DNA of 64,000 nt from Vitellaria paradoxa (GCA_019916065.1 CM034236.1:14957167-15021166), one strand, 5' to 3'; positions 1 through 12,499 are shown, numbered from the stretch's first letter. A program made the numbers and translations. The notes: a model not told the origin generated them from the sequence alone.

Positions 1-2812
1 TAGTCATCAATATCTTCATTGAGGTAGGATGATGAACCTCCTAAAATATATTTGATGCCTTTTCTGGGTTTGAAGTATGAGACTTGATTGTGATAAAAAT
101 AAATACCCGTATATTGGGGGTAGGGAAGCTAAAATTTTGACTGATGTAACTCAGTATGCTGACAGCTCTCTATTTGTAACTTCTTATGTGCTTCTGACCC
201 CTAAAACGGTGGAATTAGGCTTCGGCTAAAACATAAAAGTTGTAGCCCTTTCAGTTTTCTTTCCAACCCAAAAAGAATTGCATCAATCCGATTTGTGAGT
301 CAAAAGTTATGCCCAAAAATACTGAGCACGTGTAAAACTGTATTTTATGAACAAACTTAATTCAAGGCTGTTTTTGCACCTTTAGACCTTAGAATTTTAA
401 AAAGTGTGAAACATGAAAGTTGTAGGTCTTAAAGTCTAGTTTCTACAGATATAAAGTTTATAGATATTGGAGTTTTGCTCTATTTTATATGAATTTTCTT
501 TTAAGCTGCTGTGTCAATTTAGTTTTTAATTGATGCTTGTTTGGATTTTTTTTTAGAATATTATATTTAAAGATTTATTTAAATTTCCAATTATCTTCTA
601 TTAGTTATTGTCATGTTAATAATTTCTATTGATATGAAATTATTTTAAACTGGATATTATATATTATTTGACACTCTAATATTGATGATAATTGACTTAG
701 ATAATCAGTTTCATCATGGATAGTTGGATGACTTATTCAAACTAAAATGCTAAGTATTTGATAAAATGCACAAAAGAAATAATGGACTTGTTTTATTTTT
801 TCATTCGGTCTTTCTTAAATGAAGTTGATTTATTTTTAGGCATTGTTTTGTCAATCTAGCATGTTATATAACTATATTTTATGATTAAGTGAATTTAATG
901 AAACTCATTTAATACCTTCCTAAACATTGGAATAATTCTGTGGACATTTGTGGATATCTTGAAGCCAAAAACCTATGATAAGGGTTTGGTTATAAATAAG
1001 ATGATGATTGGAAATTTATTTAAATTATTTTGAATAAAATAAAACTTATCAATTTTGCTAAAAATTAAATATAAGTCCAAGAGCTATTTATTATCTTTAT
1101 ATTCTATAAAATAATAAAATAAAAGGTAAAAGAAGTAAAAACCGAGATTTGCAGCCAATGAGGTTTGAACTTGCGACTTTAAATTGCAATTAGGATCGCC
1201 CACCCACTAAGCTACCAACCTCGGCCTAATTAATATACCATTAAAAATAATTTTATTCTTATCAAAGGTGGTACGGTAAACTTGTCAAAACAATTAACTA
1301 AAATACTAATTCGTATTCTAAATTTTTTTTTTACTTACTACTTGTTAATTTACATGTAGTACCTACCTTTGTGATAATGATATTGGTGACTATGTTAAAT
1401 CTTTGATTTATTGAGAATTATTATTAAATTATGGATTTAGATAAAGTACTTAAAAATATACTGCATGTGACTGAATAATCCCACTTTTGATTCATCACCC
1501 GGGAACATTGCCGGTTGTTATTAAAAATGTCTGATTTCCATACAAGGTACCCTTGGAATGTAAAAGGGTGAGAAGAAATTAAGGCACTCGGTGATAAAGT
1601 TATTTTTGGCAATGGGGTGATGGGTGGGTAGAAATGGCCTTTTAGATGGAGATGGGAACATATACATTTTATTTGGGAGATGCTCCTTTCTGACCTGGCC
1701 AGTCAGGTAGCCAGTCGCGATGGCTAGGTTTTTGGTAGGTGACACCGTCGGTATGCATTGGATGCTAAGCCCGTAAAGTCACTGGTTCCCAAGGCTGGGG
1801 GTAGAGGAGAATAGGAGTATGATTATCTTAGGAAGATTTAGATTAAACTCGCCTACAAAATTTTACTGCGATTAGCAACCTCTCTTGTTTATGTATGAAT
1901 GATGTGTTGAAATTATTTAATTAAATTTAATTTCTCTTGATGAATATTTTATAAAATATATATATATATATATATGAAACCTCTATCGCTACAGGGTTTG
2001 ATCCCGAGACCTTGAAGATCTAAATCTGAGATCCCTACCACTGCGAAACATACTTCATTGTGGTATACACATCAATATTTAACTATTTTTACATGTAAGT
2101 AAAATAGTAGTTACGGTAACGATTTCATCGAACAGTTGTAAGTACAATTTACATTATTCAATTGAGATCTATTGAATTAATTGTTGTATAAGCAGTATGC
2201 CACCTAAACACATTCACTGTAGTGGGTCACTTAATACAGTGTAGTATTACAACCATTGCATATAGGCACCTAGGAGATTCTGATTACTGGGCTTTAGTAG
2301 CTCACCCCTTGTGGGAATATTTTTTTCAGGATATTAAGCACAGGGATACAGAAGATGAGTTGGAAAGAGATTAATTTCTCTTAAATATTCCATCAGAAGA
2401 GTTATCTATTTTTTTTCTTCTTTCCTGCGCAGAGCTGGAGGACTTTATTTTTGGTCTGTAACAATTGTTGGATGATTATAATTATTAAGCTTAGACCTAA
2501 TTTGTTTTTATTTGGTATGTAATGTTAATCGCGTGGTTGGGACACTTAGATGGCTCTGTAATATTTTTCTCTATCTTTATTTTGTGTCCTGTAGTTGAAA
2601 TCTCATCAAATGGTTCAGTCCAATGACTTATAAATATTGTTTGGGATAAATAAGGGATTTTGAATATCTTAAATTTTTTCTTGCGGGTCAACTCCAGTTT
2701 GGAGAAAAATTTTAGGGTGTGACATCGTGTTATTATCATCTTATTTTTATACCTAACAAATAAATCCTAAGTCACCCCTGGGCATTCGGTTATGAAAATC
2801 CGGGGCGTGACA
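1..2812 (-). mobile_element. Ty3/gypsy-type LTR, family D, copy 1 (cut by window start)
   Basis: About 2.8 kb that matches 28288-31082 nearly base for base, including simple repeats and the tRNA-like module. The second copy has clear LTR ends, so this copy is the same LTR lacking roughly its last 880 bp (minus sense), which lie left of the window. On the minus strand it begins TGTCACGCCCCGGATTTTC at 2812, a terminus typical of plant chromodomain gypsy LTRs. No primer-binding site follows at 2813, so it is either a solo LTR or the 5' LTR of an element lying to the left. The adjoining 5 bases ATAAG would be its TSD, but the partner is outside the window. Confidence 0.85.
1143..1224 (-). other. 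tRNA-like module with pol III A and B boxes inside the LTR
   Basis: On the minus strand this stretch has a perfect A box (TAGCTTAGTGG, 1204-1214) and, 33 bases on, a B-box match (GTTCAAACC, 1162-1170). The two ends can pair like an acceptor stem: CCGAGGTT at the start, AATCTCGG at the end. It resembles a slightly overlong tRNA. It is conserved in the second LTR copy, where the B box reads GTTCGAGCC. No intact tRNA gene is claimed: arm lengths are irregular and the anticodon arm is poor. Confidence 0.6.
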
Positions 2813-3441
2813 ATAAGCTCAACAAAATAGATCACAACAATATGTGCCTTATCATATATGTTCTCATTTTTAACTTGGTTCTAACCCGTTTTTGACAAAA
2901 TAAAAATTAATTAATGTATGCTCAACATATGGAAAATTCCAACAAAGAAAAGATAAGAGGTAGTGGCAGCAGAGGAGAAAAAAAAATCTAATGTGAATGC
3001 CGTGAAGATTACTAGCTTCTTGATGGTCGTGGTGATCTTAGTCTGATCTGCTGATTGAGTTTTGGGTTTCGTTACGCTTTGGGTGTTCTTTTTGAAGATT
3101 TAATTTGAGTTAAGGGGTGGAGCCTTTAATATTAAAAATGTGTATATTTGTGTGTATATACATGTATTATTTAAATTTGAGATGAGCAAACAAATCATTG
3201 ATTTTTAAATTTGAAACTTATTCATATATATATATATATATATCATATACATATGTTCTTAAAGCAAAACTACACGTATATTTACTGTAGGTGTTAACCG
3301 TAGGATTTTTTTGTTAATGTGATAAAAATTTGCATTAATTATATGCTGGTGAATTAATGGTTAATAAGGTTTTAAATTTTAAATTAAGGAAAATTTATAT
3401 AATGTGAATTCCAGGTGAAATTTTGATTTTGTTTCTTATTT

Positions 3442-3709
3442 ATTTATTTATTTATTTTTTGGTGACCCGGAATCCGGCCGGTTTATTATAGCCCTCAATG
3501 GACCGTGTAGCTGACCGGTAAACCGGGGGCCGACGAACACCCCACAAGCCCGCCAAACCGCTTAAGTCACACGCTTGCACGTGTGGTGGGTGGCCCTTGG
3601 GATAACTCAACAAGACTGGATTTCACCAGCGGAGATTCGAACCCTTGCGGGTTTGTTGCCTCGGCCCTTCACAATCAGAGGGTCACCCGCTGAGCTAGGC
3701 CCAAGGGTT
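3442..3709 (-). mobile_element. tRNA-derived SINE with 16-bp target-site duplication
   Basis: A GC-rich 268-bp block in AT-rich DNA. On the minus strand the 5' head has a perfect A box (TAGCTCAGCGG, 3687-3697) and B box (GGTTCGAATC, 3634-3643), followed by a non-tRNA body and an A-rich tail of TAAA repeats ending at 3442. It is flanked by the perfect direct repeat ATTTTGTTTCTTATTT at 3426-3441 and 3710-3725, the hallmark of LINE-assisted retroposition. Size, pol III boxes, A-rich tail and long TSD together define a SINE. The family name is not assigned. The intact TSD and boxes suggest a fairly young insertion. Confidence 0.88.
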
Positions 3710-3892
3710 ATTTTGTTTCTTATTTGGGATTGAGGGGTGCTAAAATATCAGGTATACATACCTAAGGGTTGAAAGTCCCAAAACCCGCGCAGGGTTGGTT
3801 ATCGATTCCAGTAGGCTAGTAACCTATGAACGAGCAGATGCCTAAGGGTGGCATATTATATTCCTAAGACTTCGGTTTAGGAAGCAAACACT

Positions 3893-4006
3893 GAAGGATG
3901 GTGTCTATTGGTTGGGTCTTGTTTCTTCGAGACAACCAAGCAGACATCGAAGGATGATGTGTATTGGTTGGGTCCTATTTCTACGGGACAACCAAGCAGC
4001 AGTATC
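3893..4006. repeat. Imperfect tandem duplication, 56-bp unit
   Basis: Two adjacent units start with GAAGGATGRTG at 3893 and 3949. Both contain TATTGGTTGGGTC and GACAACCAAGCAG with a few substitutions and a small indel. It lies in the putative LTR at 2813-4603 and is not coding. Confidence 0.7.
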
Positions 4007-4603
4007 TCGAAGTCGAATTGTTTTCTTTGATGTGTGATGTGGTGCTAAAACACAATTAATTGTAACAAAGATAAATTGATAAATTGATTTAATTTGTTGT
4101 TTGAGATTGCTTCTTGTGCATAACTGTTTCACTTAGTAGCAAGTTAGGACATTACTACATTTATATTATTATTAGGGTTCCGAGCACACGTGGTATTAGT
4201 GCTCATCCCCTTACAATTTGTGATGCAGGTAATGAGATTGAGTCATGTGATGGGCCTACTGAAAATAGAAATTAAAAGTTTTATTTATTGTTATATAGTT
4301 ATGTAAGACTTTAGAAAAAAAAAAAATTTAGTGGATGGTAACAAACCTCTGTTTCTGAGGTGAATATAAATTGTTGATTTATTTATTTTTGTGGAGATTG
4401 TTTGGGTTTAGTGTTGGAGCTTATTGCCTTGTTGGCTTTGATTAAGGCATTTATTTAAATTTAAATTTTAGTTTTATTTATTTTTATGTTTATTTCTCCA
4501 CAGAATGTGTGCATGGCTCTGCCAAATGACAGGTGAAGTTGTTAAAATGTGTATTATTTATCTTTTATTCACGTGCTTGGGTTATGAAATTCGGGGCGTG
4601 ACA

Positions 4604-5646
4604 AAATTTCCTAATAAAATTCTCAAATTTAAATGTGGTTATTATCAAACAAATTATTTTTTTTTCATGTTATCGTTCACAACATTATCACTTTAAAACA
4701 AGAAAAAAATTTTATCCAAAACATTTTTAAATTCTCTCTAAAGTTAAATTTCCTTATAAATTTCTCAAAGATGATGACTACCATTTGTAGGTACACACTT
4801 TCTCATTTTTCCTTTCTTTTTTTTTTTTTAGATAAGAGTTTACCATAATTTTTTAAAAATTTCAGTAGCACGTACATTCTAATACTTTAATAAAGATAAA
4901 TTTAGTGAAATTTTGAGGAGATAAAGATGATAGGATATGAGTTTAGAAAGAGAAAAAGAAAAATAAAGATAGAGTTTTGGAGGGAGGAAGAGAAAGATAA
5001 GAGAATAAAAAAAAAAAAGAAGGGAGATATAGGAGGTGGGGATTAGAATTAGATAGAAATTAAAGATTTATTAAGTATATATAAAAATAGAAAAAATGAG
5101 ATATATAGGTGTTACAGATATAATAAAATTTGGTTTGAATTGCTTTTTACAAATTTAAATAGATTTTTTAGATTAATAAATTTATGTAGATGATTTATAC
5201 TCAATCCTAATAAATTTACAATAAAGATAACTTTTACATATTTTTTTAATATTTTGAACTAATTCTCTGTTTTTAAATACTTTATTTTTTTTATTTATGA
5301 GGTTTGATTTTTTCTTTTTAGTTTTTTTTTTTTCATTCTATTAAGCAAAGGGTTTTTAATGCTTTGTTTTTCATTTTGTAGGTATTTGTATATTTTTACA
5401 TTTTAATTTTTATATGAATTTAAAAATTAAAATTTTAAAACAAATTATTTTTCACATCGTGTGTGCACTTACAGCTAGTTGTCACATAAGTAGAATCTTA
5501 AAAATAATTATTAAAAACTAATTAATTTTATTAGTTAAAAATTTAAAACCTAAGTTAAACCCGATAGCTATCGACCCTCCACCTTCTCCTTCTCTACGCT
5601 ATTTGCGCCTTCCTTCCAAAAATCCAAATTTAGAACATAACGCTCG
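4604..5646. other. AT-rich non-coding spacer
   Basis: Mostly A/T tracts and a purine-rich stretch around 4910-5050. No supported gene, terminal repeat or transposon end. The last 5 bases before element A (CTAAC, 5647-5651) form its left target-site duplication. Confidence 0.6.
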
Positions 5647-5651
5647 CTAAC

Positions 5652-7059
5652 TACTCCAAATAAACTCAATTAAAATATCTCCCAAGTGAAAGAGGGTGCA
5701 ATGTAGTTTAATTCTAGTGAGACTAGGTCTCAAATTCTTAGGGAAGTCAATGTTTTTGAAATTTCAAGTTTTCTAAGCTCAGCTATTATAAGTTTCCAAA
5801 TGCAGAAAGGTAAATTTGATTTGAATGATGGGGTTTCTAATGACTAATCCTAAAAGTTATCAAATAGCAATCAAATTAAACACCTTAACTATAAAATTGC
5901 AAGTATTTAAATGAATTGGAGAGCAAGCACTCAAATTAATTCTACTTTAAATAACCAATTAGTAAAATTCAAACTAAATTAAACTAAAGTAAGGTAATAA
6001 AATCTTGAGTTTTGAATGAAAGATAAATAACTTGATTTAACTTACAAATCTGGATGGGTTAATTATTTTCAAATTGAATGCGAATATTGTCTTAGTTTAA
6101 ATTTCACGTTTAGGAAAAGTAAACCGGAAGATATTATCATTAAATTAAATTTTTTGAAAGCTCAGTTTTAAGAAAATATCATTGATATAATATGTTTTCA
6201 AAAGCTTTTGAATCAAATGAAATCAATTTAGAAAATAGAAACCCTAACATGCAAGATAAACCTTGCATGTAAGGTTCGTATGGCATTCAATCGGCAAATA
6301 ATAACCTACCCATCATTGATGGGTTGAATCAAGAAGAAAAATCTAGCCTAGTATCATCATAAACAACCGAACACAATGAAAAGAAAAAAAAACAATGGAA
6401 AATAAAAAGAATGCATTAAGAAAATCCTGAAAGTTTATTACGTCTATAGAATGTCTAATGAACAAATGTTCGATCCAAAGCGTGAAAACATAAGACAATA
6501 CACAAAAAGCTATAAAAACTAAGCCCTAGGCTATGAAAACTAAATATGAATAGCCATCCCGAGTTTGAATAATAAAACCATATATATACAGCAAAACCCT
6601 AAATTAAAATAGAAAACAAAATTAATTCTAGACCGCCGTGTCTGGACGGCAAACTAGCGTCTGAATGGTAAGAACAAAAATCTAACTTCAAGAATCCAAA
6701 AATTTTCTAAGTGGTGGAAATATTTTGCTACTAGAAAATGGCGTTTGGACGCCAAATTCCTGTCTAGATGGCAAAGTCAAATTTTGTATTTCTTTGATAT
6801 TTTCTTCAATTTCTTCCATAACTGCTTTACTGCAATCCTAACTGAATGTCTGCGTGTCTAAACTTGAACAATGGAGAAGCTTTCATCTTTTTTATCCTTT
6901 TCTTTCTTGATAATCTCACTATTTTTCATCATTTCTCTGCATTTTAAAGATAAAAATCATTAGAACTCAAAGTAAATAAAATCTCTCCCAATTAATCAAT
7001 GAATGCATGTTTTATGGCTTAATTTGAGGCTTGTAAATTATACTTTTTAAGTGCAATCA
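5652..7059 (-). repeat. 3' LTR of Athila element A
   Basis: Aligns along its length with 18348-19851. It starts TACTCC (TG changed to TA) on the plus strand and ends AATCA at 7059. It lacks about 100 bp present in the other LTR around 18870-18980. It contains copies of the CpG-rich dyad (6635-6650, 6740-6753) and the near-terminal hairpin (5713-5727). Confidence 0.9.
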
Positions 7060-7070
7060 CACCCCCCCAC
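7060..7070 (-). other. Polypurine tract of element A
   Basis: On the minus strand GTGGGGGGGTG lies directly before the LTR start TGATTGCAC, the expected place for the plus-strand DNA primer. It fixes the inner edge of the 3' LTR. Confidence 0.75.
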
Positions 7071-9327
7071 TTAAGCACTGCTAGTCCATAGCATGGAAAC
7101 AAAAAAAAAAAAAAAAAGAAAAAAACTAAAAAGAAAACTAAAATCCTATATTCTTTTTTTCGTTGGAAACACAATTGCATTTAGCTATATACAGCAAGTC
7201 TTTTAAATTCCTAGGTTTCCTAGTGGACGAGTGAAGTCTCATAAGGGTTTGCAGTGAGTCTACCCGCAAAATTCCTAATTAATCTAATGTTTAGCATAAG
7301 CCATTCATTTAGCTCATGATTCAATCTCAATAATGAATAAATTATAGAACTCAAAAATTATACAAATCATTTCAACGCAGATTAAATATAACTAACTTTC
7401 AACCATATCACTTCAAATGTAAAATTTCATAACATTCAATTAACCTAGCAACCAAACATACTCAAAGACTATGATTTCAGCTTCAATTCTCACCAAGTTA
7501 TTTGCTCTCAAAATATATCACTCTAGAACAAGTTACTTTCATGGTTCATGCAAGATTACAAAACCAAGTGTAATGAACCCATTCATAAATGTGACTGAAA
7601 GAATTAAATCATATGTAAAGTAGCATAGCTTCATGGAAAGAATGTACCAATGCATACATAAGAATATTACTATCAATCCATATGTAGTAGATCAATGCCC
7701 TTCCAAGTACCTTTCACCTAAAGTCCGTTAGGTCTTTCACTAGGTTGTAACTTGGCCATGAGGTGTTGGGCTAACAAATGAAAGATTGGGAATTCAAAGT
7801 GCAATATCATGGGAGTTGAATGTGTAGGGCATTAATTTATCATCTTCCCTCCCCCCAACCCCTCATTTTCTACTTTCTTACACACTAAACTTAAGGATTA
7901 ACACTTGTAGTTTTGTTGATTATGAACACATTTTTGTTTTCATGGGACTAGTAATATTGATTTTCTGAAATGCAATGTTTTTTTTTTTCAAGGACAAATA
8001 TACTTTTGAATGTACGAGTCACGGCAATTCATACATCTCTTCTTCTTTTGCCATTCTATATTTTTTTCACTCCCTTATCTACTTTACTCAAATAGATTGC
8101 ACCAAACTCCCATGATATGCAAGAGTTGGCTCACCTACACAACTAAAGTGAAGGGTTATATCCAATATGGCTAATCAAAAGAAGATTTTCATTTATTTCA
8201 ATTTTTTTTTTAATTTTTTTGGCTTCAAATTGACTCTTAAGGCAATGTGATGATAGAAAAGGGTATAGGCTTCAAAGTGTTCAAACATGGCCTAACCTTA
8301 CTTTGAAGGCTAATAATACTTTTTAGAAGCATTAATCCAAGCATATAAATCAATAATAAATTCATGTGCATTTAATACCAAAACAATTAGGTGTGATGAA
8401 GCTATTCAAGAAAATGAGATGAAAGAAAATTGTAAGATTTTACATTAAACCCTCAAGAGCAAAAGGTATGGCTCGAAAGCTCACAAAATGTAGGGTTATA
8501 AGTCTCCACCTATGTCTCGGCATACTTAGATGGCTAAATCTCATGAACTATATTCCTTAATACATTATTAGTCCAATGGCATCAAATGATAGGCTTTTAA
8601 TACATTAAAAATCTTCATACTCAAATTGAATTCCATACTTTATTGAAGATTGAAACCAAACCAATTATTTTTTTCATGACTATAACCAACATTAAACTAA
8701 TTGAAAAGATGTGCAACTAAATCTATATTTTACTAAGTCATGTCTTCTAATTTCGAAATTTTGCCCCATTTTTGAAAAATTTTGTTAATTTAAAACTAAA
8801 TTCATCATGCGACTCTACCCCCTAACTTAAAATACACATTGTCCCCATTGTGTCACATAAAGCTTACGTGGGTCTGTAGTGTGCAAAGGAGCCTGATGAT
8901 GGGCATAACATGGAACCTAACAAAGCAAAAATATAAACAAAGCATGCACCATGTGACTTTGAAATTAATGATCTTGCCTAAAACTGAAATTAATTCATTT
9001 ATTCTTTTATTAACTAATAGTCTATTAAGACTAGTTAAATTCATGTATGTAAGTTTTTCAATTATGCTAAGTTGGGTTTTTTAACATAATTTTTTTTTAA
9101 TTATGTTTCCATTATACATGCATAAGCACATATACTTCTACCCTCAACTTAAGGGTCACATTGTCCTGATGTGTCTACCTAAATGTGAATGAGCATGTGT
9201 GATTTAGTATAATGAAAAACAGTAGATATGCGGTTGTACTAATGGCTCTTCCCCCCAATGCTGTAAAATCATATAAAGTATGTAAACCATGAAAAATAAA
9301 ATATAAAAAAATAAAAAAAGTTAAATA
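7071..9327 (-). other. Non-coding 3' region of Athila element A
   Basis: About 2.2 kb between the acidic frame and the polypurine tract, with no supported gene. The part around 7690-8110 (minus sense) is homologous to 59866-60207 in the copia insertion of element B, showing that the region is shared by Athila copies. Confidence 0.6.
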
Positions 9328-9663
9328 TTACCTCGAGTAGGCATAATACTCAGCAAAACAGTACATCATAACATCAAAAGGGACTTCTAAGTGTTCTGAT
9401 GCTTCCTTACCTGAATCTGAACTAACGAAAGATACAATGTCATCTTCCTCATCTGTATCAGTTTCGTAACTGTGTATACCCTTAAGAGGTGGCAAATCAT
9501 CATAGCTATCGTAATCATCATAGTTAAAGTATAAGATGTTGTCAGACGTTGGAATAGTTTCAATGTCAGTGCCTAAGGTGGGGGCATCATGCCATTCATT
9601 AGTTATATCAATTTCAGCCCATTTTATTTGGATGAGGATTTCAAGGTCAATTTCATCATATCT
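9328..9663 (-). pseudogene. Acidic open frame downstream of the third ORF (111 codons)
   Basis: A stop-to-stop open frame without an early Met, so it looks like the 3' part of a broken gene. The product is rich in Asp, Glu, Tyr and Ser, with runs such as YDDYDSYDDLPP and ETDTDEEDDI, and ends in EYYAYSR. A compositionally similar frame, 9711-9881, lies just upstream in another phase and could be its 5' part after a frameshift. No family is recognised. It lies after the third ORF in a region usually described as non-coding in Athila elements. Confidence 0.4.
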
Positions 9664-9710
9664 TTATCCCTCAAAGAATTGGTGTGGCGCTATTAAGAAC
9701 AAAAGGGAAA

Positions 9711-9881
9711 CTAAAATGGCAAAGGTAGGGAATTACTCTCCTTAAATATCTCATCAGGCCATTCATCTAGGTCTATCTTTGAACTGTTAGTCTCATTCTC
9801 ACCATTTGAGTTAACCTTAAGATTTTCACTCTCTCGCTTTTTAACAACAGTGTTAGATATGTCATATATTTGTAACCTATG
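9711..9881 (-). pseudogene. Upstream part of the acidic frame (57 codons, shifted)
   Basis: Open frame with Asn/Glu/Ser-rich content (NSNGENETNSS, then DLDEWPDEIFKE), ending at a TAG at 9711-9713. The frame at 9328-9663 continues in similar acidic style after a phase change. The function is unknown, and the link between the two is inferred from composition and spacing only. Confidence 0.3.
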
Positions 9882-10379
9882 CTATAAAATCAATTCAAAG
9901 TAGTCATAATAATATGTTCAAGGAAATAGAGTAGTGCCAAACATGAAGTGACTAAATAGAAAATAGAAATGAAAATCTGTAATTAAAATTATAAGAGTAA
10001 TCAGCAAGGCAAAACAGAATTGGATAGCATGCAACAAGCTCATATCATCCATTACGAGTATTAGGTTACAAAATAAAAAGTGAAATAACCAACCTACAAT
10101 CAAGCCATGTCTAATGAAAATCAAAATATAAGAGTTTTAGGAGTATAAAACAATAAGCATGAAACATACTTAATAAACTCTCATGAAAATACATAACAAA
10201 ATATCATGATCTATCTATTGTGGTGGTGGTGAAAATGGTGCTCCATCGCCGAAATAGTGATCATAAATACTCCAAAGCAAACGGTTGTTTCATTAGTGAC
10301 TGCTTCGAGGCAGTCAAGTCGTGCACCTTGGCGTCTGAGCATCTCAACTAGCTGTTGGTTGGTTACTTCTTCCACCTCT

Positions 10380-11278
10380 TCCTGTTTTAGGCTTCAGCTT
10401 AAAGTTTCCCCTTGCCTCTTGCTATGGAGCAGTAGCCTTGCTCTTTCTTCCTCTCGCTAAAGGTAGTCTCGCTTTGATGAAAGATTGGTAGTTAAGGGCA
10501 CCCGAGACTGGAGGTACTTGTAAATCATTATGAAGGTCTACATGATAGCTCCAAAACAATTGGGTAAGAAACCCTCTAAATGGAATGCCTCTCTGCCTCT
10601 TGGGGTGCTCCTGAAAATCCTTTAAGTATTCCCACATGTAGAGGGGTAAGTCTATTACTTTTCCTGTGCCAATAGCATATATAAGCTAAGCTCGGCATTC
10701 ACCACATTTGGCAGTACGTCCTAGGGAAATAGATTCGAGTAGCTAAACATATGTATAGGCCAGTGCTTGTTTATCAAAGTTACTACCCTTACCTGACATT
10801 CAGCTGGCTATTCTATCCTTTTTAATAGAATCTCATGTGTAATGGTTTGCATGGAAGGGCTTTTCACTAGGAACATATGGAAGTTTGGCATATTGGGACG
10901 AGGAAGGTTCAATATTCTTGTAAAGTTTGTAGGGGTAACATCTATGTTGGTTCCTTACACATAACTATGAATAACATCCCCCTCATCCTCTTCATTATCT
11001 CCTAATTTGGTGAAGTTAACACAAAATTCTCTAACTACTTCAGGGATACAACTAGGTTGGAAGTAGGCAAAGTGGAGCCAACCTCTCTCAGAGAAATTTT
11101 GGTACCATTCAAACTCTTTCCCTCTAAATTCCTCAATCGCCCAGAATCTCTCTGAAATAATGGCTTCTTTTTCCCAAAATTTCCTAAAATTAGTCTCATT
11201 TTTCTTACATTCAAATCTATGATCATCAAAATCTATCTGGGAAACATTTCGATGACTAGACATTTTTCTAGGGCCCAT
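10380..11278 (-). pseudogene. Athila third ORF (element A), broken
   Basis: Starts MGPRKMSSHRN at 11278. The first 107 codons are open to a stop at 10955; similar sequence continues, with stops, to a piece at 10422-10637 (MWEYLKDFQEHPKRQ). The element B copy at 62115-63180 aligns across it. Recognisable stretches are FSERGW and a region leading to VREF, like the 'putative plant transposon protein' domain found after pol in Athila elements. It occupies the position often called env-like, but no membrane segment is seen. The role is unknown. Confidence 0.7.
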
Positions 11279-12499
11279 TGTTTACAATTAAAGCAAAAAC
11301 ATATAATCAATAAAGAGTGAAACTTGAAAATTACAATTGGGTAGTGCCTTAATTTTTAATAATTTGCAACCAACTAAGTTGAATTGGAGCTTTGGATTCA
11401 ACATTCCTTTCCCAAAAAGCTTTAATACTTAACAATTTTCTCGAAGGGATTTAGGCATTGAACTTTGGAAATCCAAAAATATAATTGTACTATCAAAATC
11501 ATTTTTCAAATTCTATAACAATGAACAAATTTGTAAAAAGAATTTAGAACTGGAACTCATAAATTCACATTGGACCTAAACTTGTGTTTTCACCATTCTT
11601 TTCCAAAAATCTTTAATAATTAACAAATTCGTGAAAAATGTTCAAAATTTGAACATAATACAAATTGCCAATAGTTGTTGTTCAAAGATTGCTTGAAAAC
11701 TGGATTATGTGAGATGATATTCAAAAACTCAGAATGGGTGTAAAAAATATACTCATGGGTTTCAAATTTTGAGTAAAATTCTAAAAAGCTCTTCAAAATC
11801 TTGAATATGATTCAAAGAATCAAAGTTGAACCTATTTTTGGTTTGAAAAACATCCTATGTGGTCTGAGGTAAACGGATTTTGGGGGAAAAATCCACAGGG
11901 TTTGAAAATTAATCAAAATTCCGCAAATAGTTTGCAAAAGTTGTTATTGAGATCCAAAGAATCTAAAGTCAATAGATTGTTGGGTTAAATTATCCAAAAT
12001 GAACTTAAAAGCATGAGGGTTTAAATTTCCATGGAAATATGAAGCTAGGTTTAGGAACTTACCAGAATCAGTGATTTGAAGATTGAAGGTTATAATTGCA
12101 GCTTCCAAACATTAAATTGATCTGCAATCTTAAATCAAACTTGATGTTGAAGCATATGTCAATCTTAAATCAAAACTTGATGTTAAAGCATATGGGAGTT
12201 GGTTGTAATGGTCAAGAGAGGTTTTTAGGGTGTTTGAATGAGAACTCGTGCGAAACTCAAAGGGGCAAAATGGTTTTAATCGATGCCCCGTGCACCGCGT
12301 CCGGACGGTGTGGTGGCTCCAGATGGCAAGTTCAAAAATATTGCCTGAATTTTAACCTTGACTCACTGAACACTAGTGTCTGGATACAAAGTTAAAAAAA
12401 AAAAATAGATCTTCAATTTTAAGCTCATATACTGGACAATGGCGTCTGGACGGTGGTATGGTGATTGGATGGAAATAACAAATTTTTTTTTTTAAGTTG
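11279..12499 (-). other. Spacer between pol and the third ORF of element A
   Basis: About 1.2 kb without a conserved frame, the same length as the matching interval in B once the copia insertion is removed. It contains two strong copies of the CpG dyad, at 12294-12309 (core CGTCCGGACG) and 12441-12454. Probably an untranslated leader of the third ORF. Confidence 0.55.

Larger units (their letters stand above)
2813..4603 (-). mobile_element. Probable fragment of a second LTR, unclassified
   Basis: The right end reads TTCGGGGCGTGACA (to 4603), the same terminus as the family-D LTR (CCGGGGCGTGACA), followed by non-repetitive AT-rich DNA. The rest does not match family D. The left end cannot be placed: the family-D LTR abuts it at 2812 and may have inserted into it. 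There is no coding capacity. It contains a SINE (3442-3709) and a short tandem duplication (3893-4006). This is inferred from the shared terminus only. Confidence 0.4.

Noticed and set aside
1143..1224. Functional tRNA gene
   Set aside because: A and B boxes and end pairing are present, but the length is about 82 nt with extra bases before the A box and no convincing anticodon arm; reported as a tRNA-like module only.
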